Position numbers and translations under genes: made by a program. A DNA stretch of 8,114 nucleotides from Acidobacteriota bacterium (lineage in GTDB: Bacteria; Acidobacteriota; Terriglobia; UBA7540): assembly GCA_021828225.1 (NCBI GenBank), contig JAKASH010000108.1, positions 1 through 8,114 of the forward strand, given 5' to 3'. The notes beneath the pieces were generated by a model. The model was not told the origin of the DNA, searched no databases, and worked only from the letters and a program-made list of their open reading frames with translations. Every line of letters starts with the position of its first letter. The first letter of the stretch is position 1. This document shows, piece after piece, positions 6,494-8,114 of this stretch.

Positions 6494-7456
6494 TTACTTC
6501 CTGCCGTGGAGGTCGAAAGTAAACCCAATGCCGAACGAAAACGTGTCCAGCCTGTAAACAACGCTCCGCGTGTAGCCGGCTTGCAGGAAAACGTTCGGAA
6601 CCGGGCTGATGTCCAGCCAGGCGGAATATCCGTTGTCGCGCGTGAGGTCAGACCCGCCAATGGTTTCGCTCTGGGTCTCGAACCCTCTTCGACTGCTACC
6701 AGGCCCTATACCCTGTCCTGTACCTGGCCCGCTTCCCTGCCCTGTACTCAGCGCCATAGTTCGCACTGTGCCTTGTGTCACGGCGCCAGCCATGCCGCGG
6801 GGAACCAGCCGGCTGTAAACCGTCTGCCCGCCGGTCGGCAAAATATCGTAGAGTCCTGCACCGATTCTTGCAATTCGAAAAACTCTGTAGCTGGCGCCTC
6901 CGTCAAAGTGGCCCACAGTACCGAGCGTAGTGAAGGGGCGAACGAAGTAGGGAGTGTCCGAAACGGTGTTCGCGATTCCGAGATTGGCGAAGGGCCGCAG
7001 GTGGCCAAAATCGCGACCAAAGTAGTTGTTCCAGTCGACCGTCACCCGGCCAGTGGTAAGACCAAGGTCCTTGTTACCGGTGGGAGCAGTGCCCGTGAGC
7101 CGGGACTGATAGTTCACCGCAGGATTGTTCAGCGTGAGATAGAGATCGACAAAAACGTTGCCGATCCCGTTCCCTGATTGGGCGCCGTTCGCAACCGCAG
7201 TGTCCGACGCATTGACAAAATAAACAGGCAGTCCGGCATCGAGTGAAAAATACCGGTTGAAGTTGTAACCGATGGCCGAGTTGAGCCGGGTCACCTGCCC
7301 CAGCGAGCTGGAACTACCCTCAAAATACTCTCGGAGGAAGAAACCACTGCCGTTTCTACTTGACCCTGCCGGCGGCTGCGAATAAAGCGTTCCGCAAACC
7401 AGGAACATCAGCCCCGCCAACACACCTGCAGTTGCCACCTTGCGAATCACGTTCAT
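6494..7456 (-). CDS. Exported outer-membrane beta-barrel protein
   Basis: This 320-aa protein has a Sec-type signal peptide (basic MNVIRK, then hydrophobic ATAGVLAGLMFLVCGTLY; likely cleavage near residues 25-27). Alternating-residue strands follow, typical of a beta-barrel: AIGYNFNRYFSLDAGLPVYF (61-80), VFVDLYLTLN (101-110), RVTVDWNNYF (137-146), RPFANLGIAN (154-163) and, near the end, NVFLQAGYTRSVV and TFSFGIGFTF (305-314). The final barrel strand is followed by DLHGRK rather than ending in an aromatic. Residues 237-255 are a low-complexity Gly/Gln/Pro/Ser loop (GQGSGPGTGQGIGPGSS). It resembles porin- or MetA-type barrels, but I cannot name a substrate. The start is ATG at 7456, nine bases after GGAGGT (7466-7471). 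The stop is TAA at 6494. Confidence 0.8.
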   Translation of the reverse strand: MNVIRKVATAGVLAGLMFLVCGTLYSQPPAGSSRNGSGFFLREYFEGSSSSLGQVTRLNSAIGYNFNRYFSLDAGLPVYFVNASDTAVANGAQSGNGIGNVFVDLYLTLNNPAVNYQSRLTGTAPTGNKDLGLTTGRVTVDWNNYFGRDFGHLRPFANLGIANTVSDTPYFVRPFTTLGTVGHFDGGASYRVFRIARIGAGLYDILPTGGQTVYSRLVPRGMAGAVTQGTVRTMALSTGQGSGPGTGQGIGPGSSRRGFETQSETIGGSDLTRDNGYSAWLDISPVPNVFLQAGYTRSVVYRLDTFSFGIGFTFDLHGRK

Positions 7457-7531
7457 ATGGAATGGACCTCCCTGCCTTCAACAGTTCTCGATAAACCCGT
7501 TCGCTCGCTTCAATTCTCGGGCTTGCACTGA

Positions 7532-7554
7532 AGACCACCAGGCTTGGATGGTCT
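7532..7554 (-). promoter_or_regulatory. Nine-bp bulged hairpin in the leader of the beta-barrel gene
   Basis: AGACCACCA (7532-7540) pairs with TGG (7545-7547) and TGGTCT (7549-7554) around a 4-base loop, with one bulged base at 7548. It lies about 75 bases before the start codon on the minus strand, so it is probably in the 5' untranslated leader. It could affect mRNA stability or be a small-RNA or protein target; outer-membrane protein genes are often regulated that way. Confidence 0.4.
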
Positions 7555-7630
7555 CCGTTACAAAAAAATTCGACGCGAGCCTATACGCACTTTTATTGAG
7601 CCGTAATGGTGCACTCCGGCAGGAATGACT

Positions 7631-7771
7631 ATGAGTTCTCCATACAAAGACCAGCTTATCGTATTTTTCGAGAATCGGTCTGTGATTAGGATCACGCTTT
7701 CAAGAGATCGGCCTGCGGCGTCAGGAAATCGCGACCGTCAAGAACCGCCGCGTGGGCTTGCCCACGTTTAG
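7631..7771 (+). CDS. Doubtful small ORF, 46 aa
   Basis: ATG at 7631, seven bases after AGGA, opens a frame ending in TAG at 7769-7771. The first half is protein-like (MSSPYKDQLIVFFENRSVIR), with one probable strand-helix unit; the second half is Arg/Pro-rich and runs into the CGTGGGC/GCCCACG repeat. It spans the CRP-like palindrome. Nothing is recognised, and it may be chance. Confidence 0.22.
   Translation: MSSPYKDQLIVFFENRSVIRITLSRDRPAASGNRDRQEPPRGLAHV
7681..7696. promoter_or_regulatory. CRP/FNR-family-like palindrome
   Basis: TGTGATTAGGATCACG matches the TGTGA-N6-TCACA consensus at nine of ten fixed positions. It is 225 bases upstream of the beta-barrel start, far but possible for an activator. 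Chance occurrence cannot be excluded from one site. Confidence 0.3.
7751..7766. repeat. Perfect 7-bp inverted repeat CGTGGGC/GCCCACG
   Basis: CGTGGGC (7751-7757) and GCCCACG (7760-7766) are separated by TT and followed on the plus strand by TTTA. It may be a weak terminator, or a fragment of a dispersed palindromic intergenic element. No second copy is present in this window. Confidence 0.4.
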
Positions 7772-7979
7772 GTGTACCCGCGAGGCCATAGGTGCTCGCC
7801 GGCAAGATTACGCTTCTTACCGCGCAATGGAGCAACATCCAACGAAGAGCAGTGGACCGCCGACGCGCCCGAGGCAGGACTGCTTGTCTGCCTGGGTCCA
7901 ATTGCCTGCTCCCCGCCGACCTCTTATCGGGCGTTTCCTTCTTTCGATCATCCATCGTGCCTAGAGCCCTTACGACAAT

Positions 7980-8114
7980 TCAAAAATTCAGTCGCAGTTC
8001 GAACATGAGGCGGCGGTTGTTCCCGTAAGCAGGATCGTACGCTCCGGAAGACGAGGCCAGCCAATTCGATTGATTGAAGAGAGGAGAGCTCAGATTGCCA
8101 ATTGGAATGCCCGG
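7980..8114 (-). CDS. C-terminal end of a large TonB-dependent-receptor-like outer-membrane protein (partial)
   Basis: The minus-strand frame is open from the window edge to TGA at 7980-7982, giving the last 44 residues. They begin PGIPIGNLSSPLFNQSN and end NNRRLMFELRLNF. The final strand alternates hydrophobic residues and ends in phenylalanine, the signal used for insertion by the BAM complex. The preceding 'GN..SPLFNQSN..ASS......NNRR' pattern is one I associate with the many Acidobacterial receptors that carry an N-terminal carboxypeptidase-regulatory-like domain and a TonB-dependent barrel. The N-terminal bulk lies outside the window, so the domain make-up and substrate cannot be seen. 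Confidence 0.7.
   Translation of the reverse strand, partial: PGIPIGNLSSPLFNQSNWLASSSGAYDPAYGNNRRLMFELRLNF

Larger units (their letters stand above)
7457..7979. other. Long intergenic region between the receptor fragment and the beta-barrel gene
   Basis: No confident gene lies in these 523 bases. They hold the leader hairpin, a CRP/FNR-like palindrome, a GC-rich 7-bp inverted repeat and one tentative small plus-strand ORF, each listed separately. A T-run on the minus strand (A7 at 7561-7567 on the plus strand) precedes the beta-barrel leader but has no stem before it. A minus-strand frame of 87 codons (7692-7955) is open but arginine-rich at its start, has a weak SD and shows no recognisable motif. 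Confidence 0.5.

Noticed and set aside
6506..7177. Plus-strand 223-residue frame
   Set aside because: Antisense to the beta-barrel gene, which has a clear signal peptide, SD and strand pattern.
7692..7955. Minus-strand 87-residue frame in the long gap
   Set aside because: Only a weak SD, Arg-rich first half, no recognisable domain; overlapping frames on the plus strand are equally long, as expected in GC-rich non-coding DNA.

Overview
The window looks like a piece of a chromosome from a soil-type Acidobacteriota (Terriglobia-like) bacterium. This is an inference from protein style, not a search. The pointers are a partial outer-membrane receptor ending in an 'NNRR...ELRLNF' tail, a short ABM-fold protein of a kind I associate with this phylum, moderate-to-high GC, and a groESL operon without an obvious CIRCE element. 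I see no insertion sequence, CRISPR array, tRNA or rRNA.

Layout. (i) 1-1118, plus strand: the possible tail of an upstream gene, then a three-His-box membrane fatty acid desaturase. (ii) 5155-1153, minus strand, seven genes in a row: an ABM-fold small protein, a four-helix membrane protein (DUF6804-like), a 50-aa single-helix membrane protein, groES, groEL, a 48-aa very basic protein and a 103-aa conserved-looking hypothetical. The 50-aa and 48-aa genes are short and easy to miss, but each has a protein-like composition. (iii) 5156-5344: a compact divergent control region with two facing sigma70-type promoters, a 12-bp palindrome between them and two more inverted repeats. (iv) 5345-6205, plus strand: an XRE-type regulator that probably acts on this divergent region. 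(v) 6494-7456, minus strand: an exported beta-barrel protein. (vi) 7980-8114, minus strand: the last 44 residues of a large outer-membrane receptor cut by the window edge. Long non-coding stretches lie at 6206-6493 and 7457-7979.

How the genes may work together. The GroES/GroEL chaperonin is the core of the minus-strand block. Its leader carries an 18-codon ORF with a strong Shine-Dalgarno (SD) sequence and an 11-bp inverted repeat whose downstream arm abuts the groES SD. This suggests post-transcriptional control. GroEL carries a 15-residue insertion, which marks it as a divergent, possibly secondary, chaperonin. The XRE regulator and the ABM/DUF6804/small-membrane-protein cluster look like a divergently controlled module. 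The desaturase and outer-membrane genes fit a general envelope theme, but nothing in the sequence ties them to one pathway.
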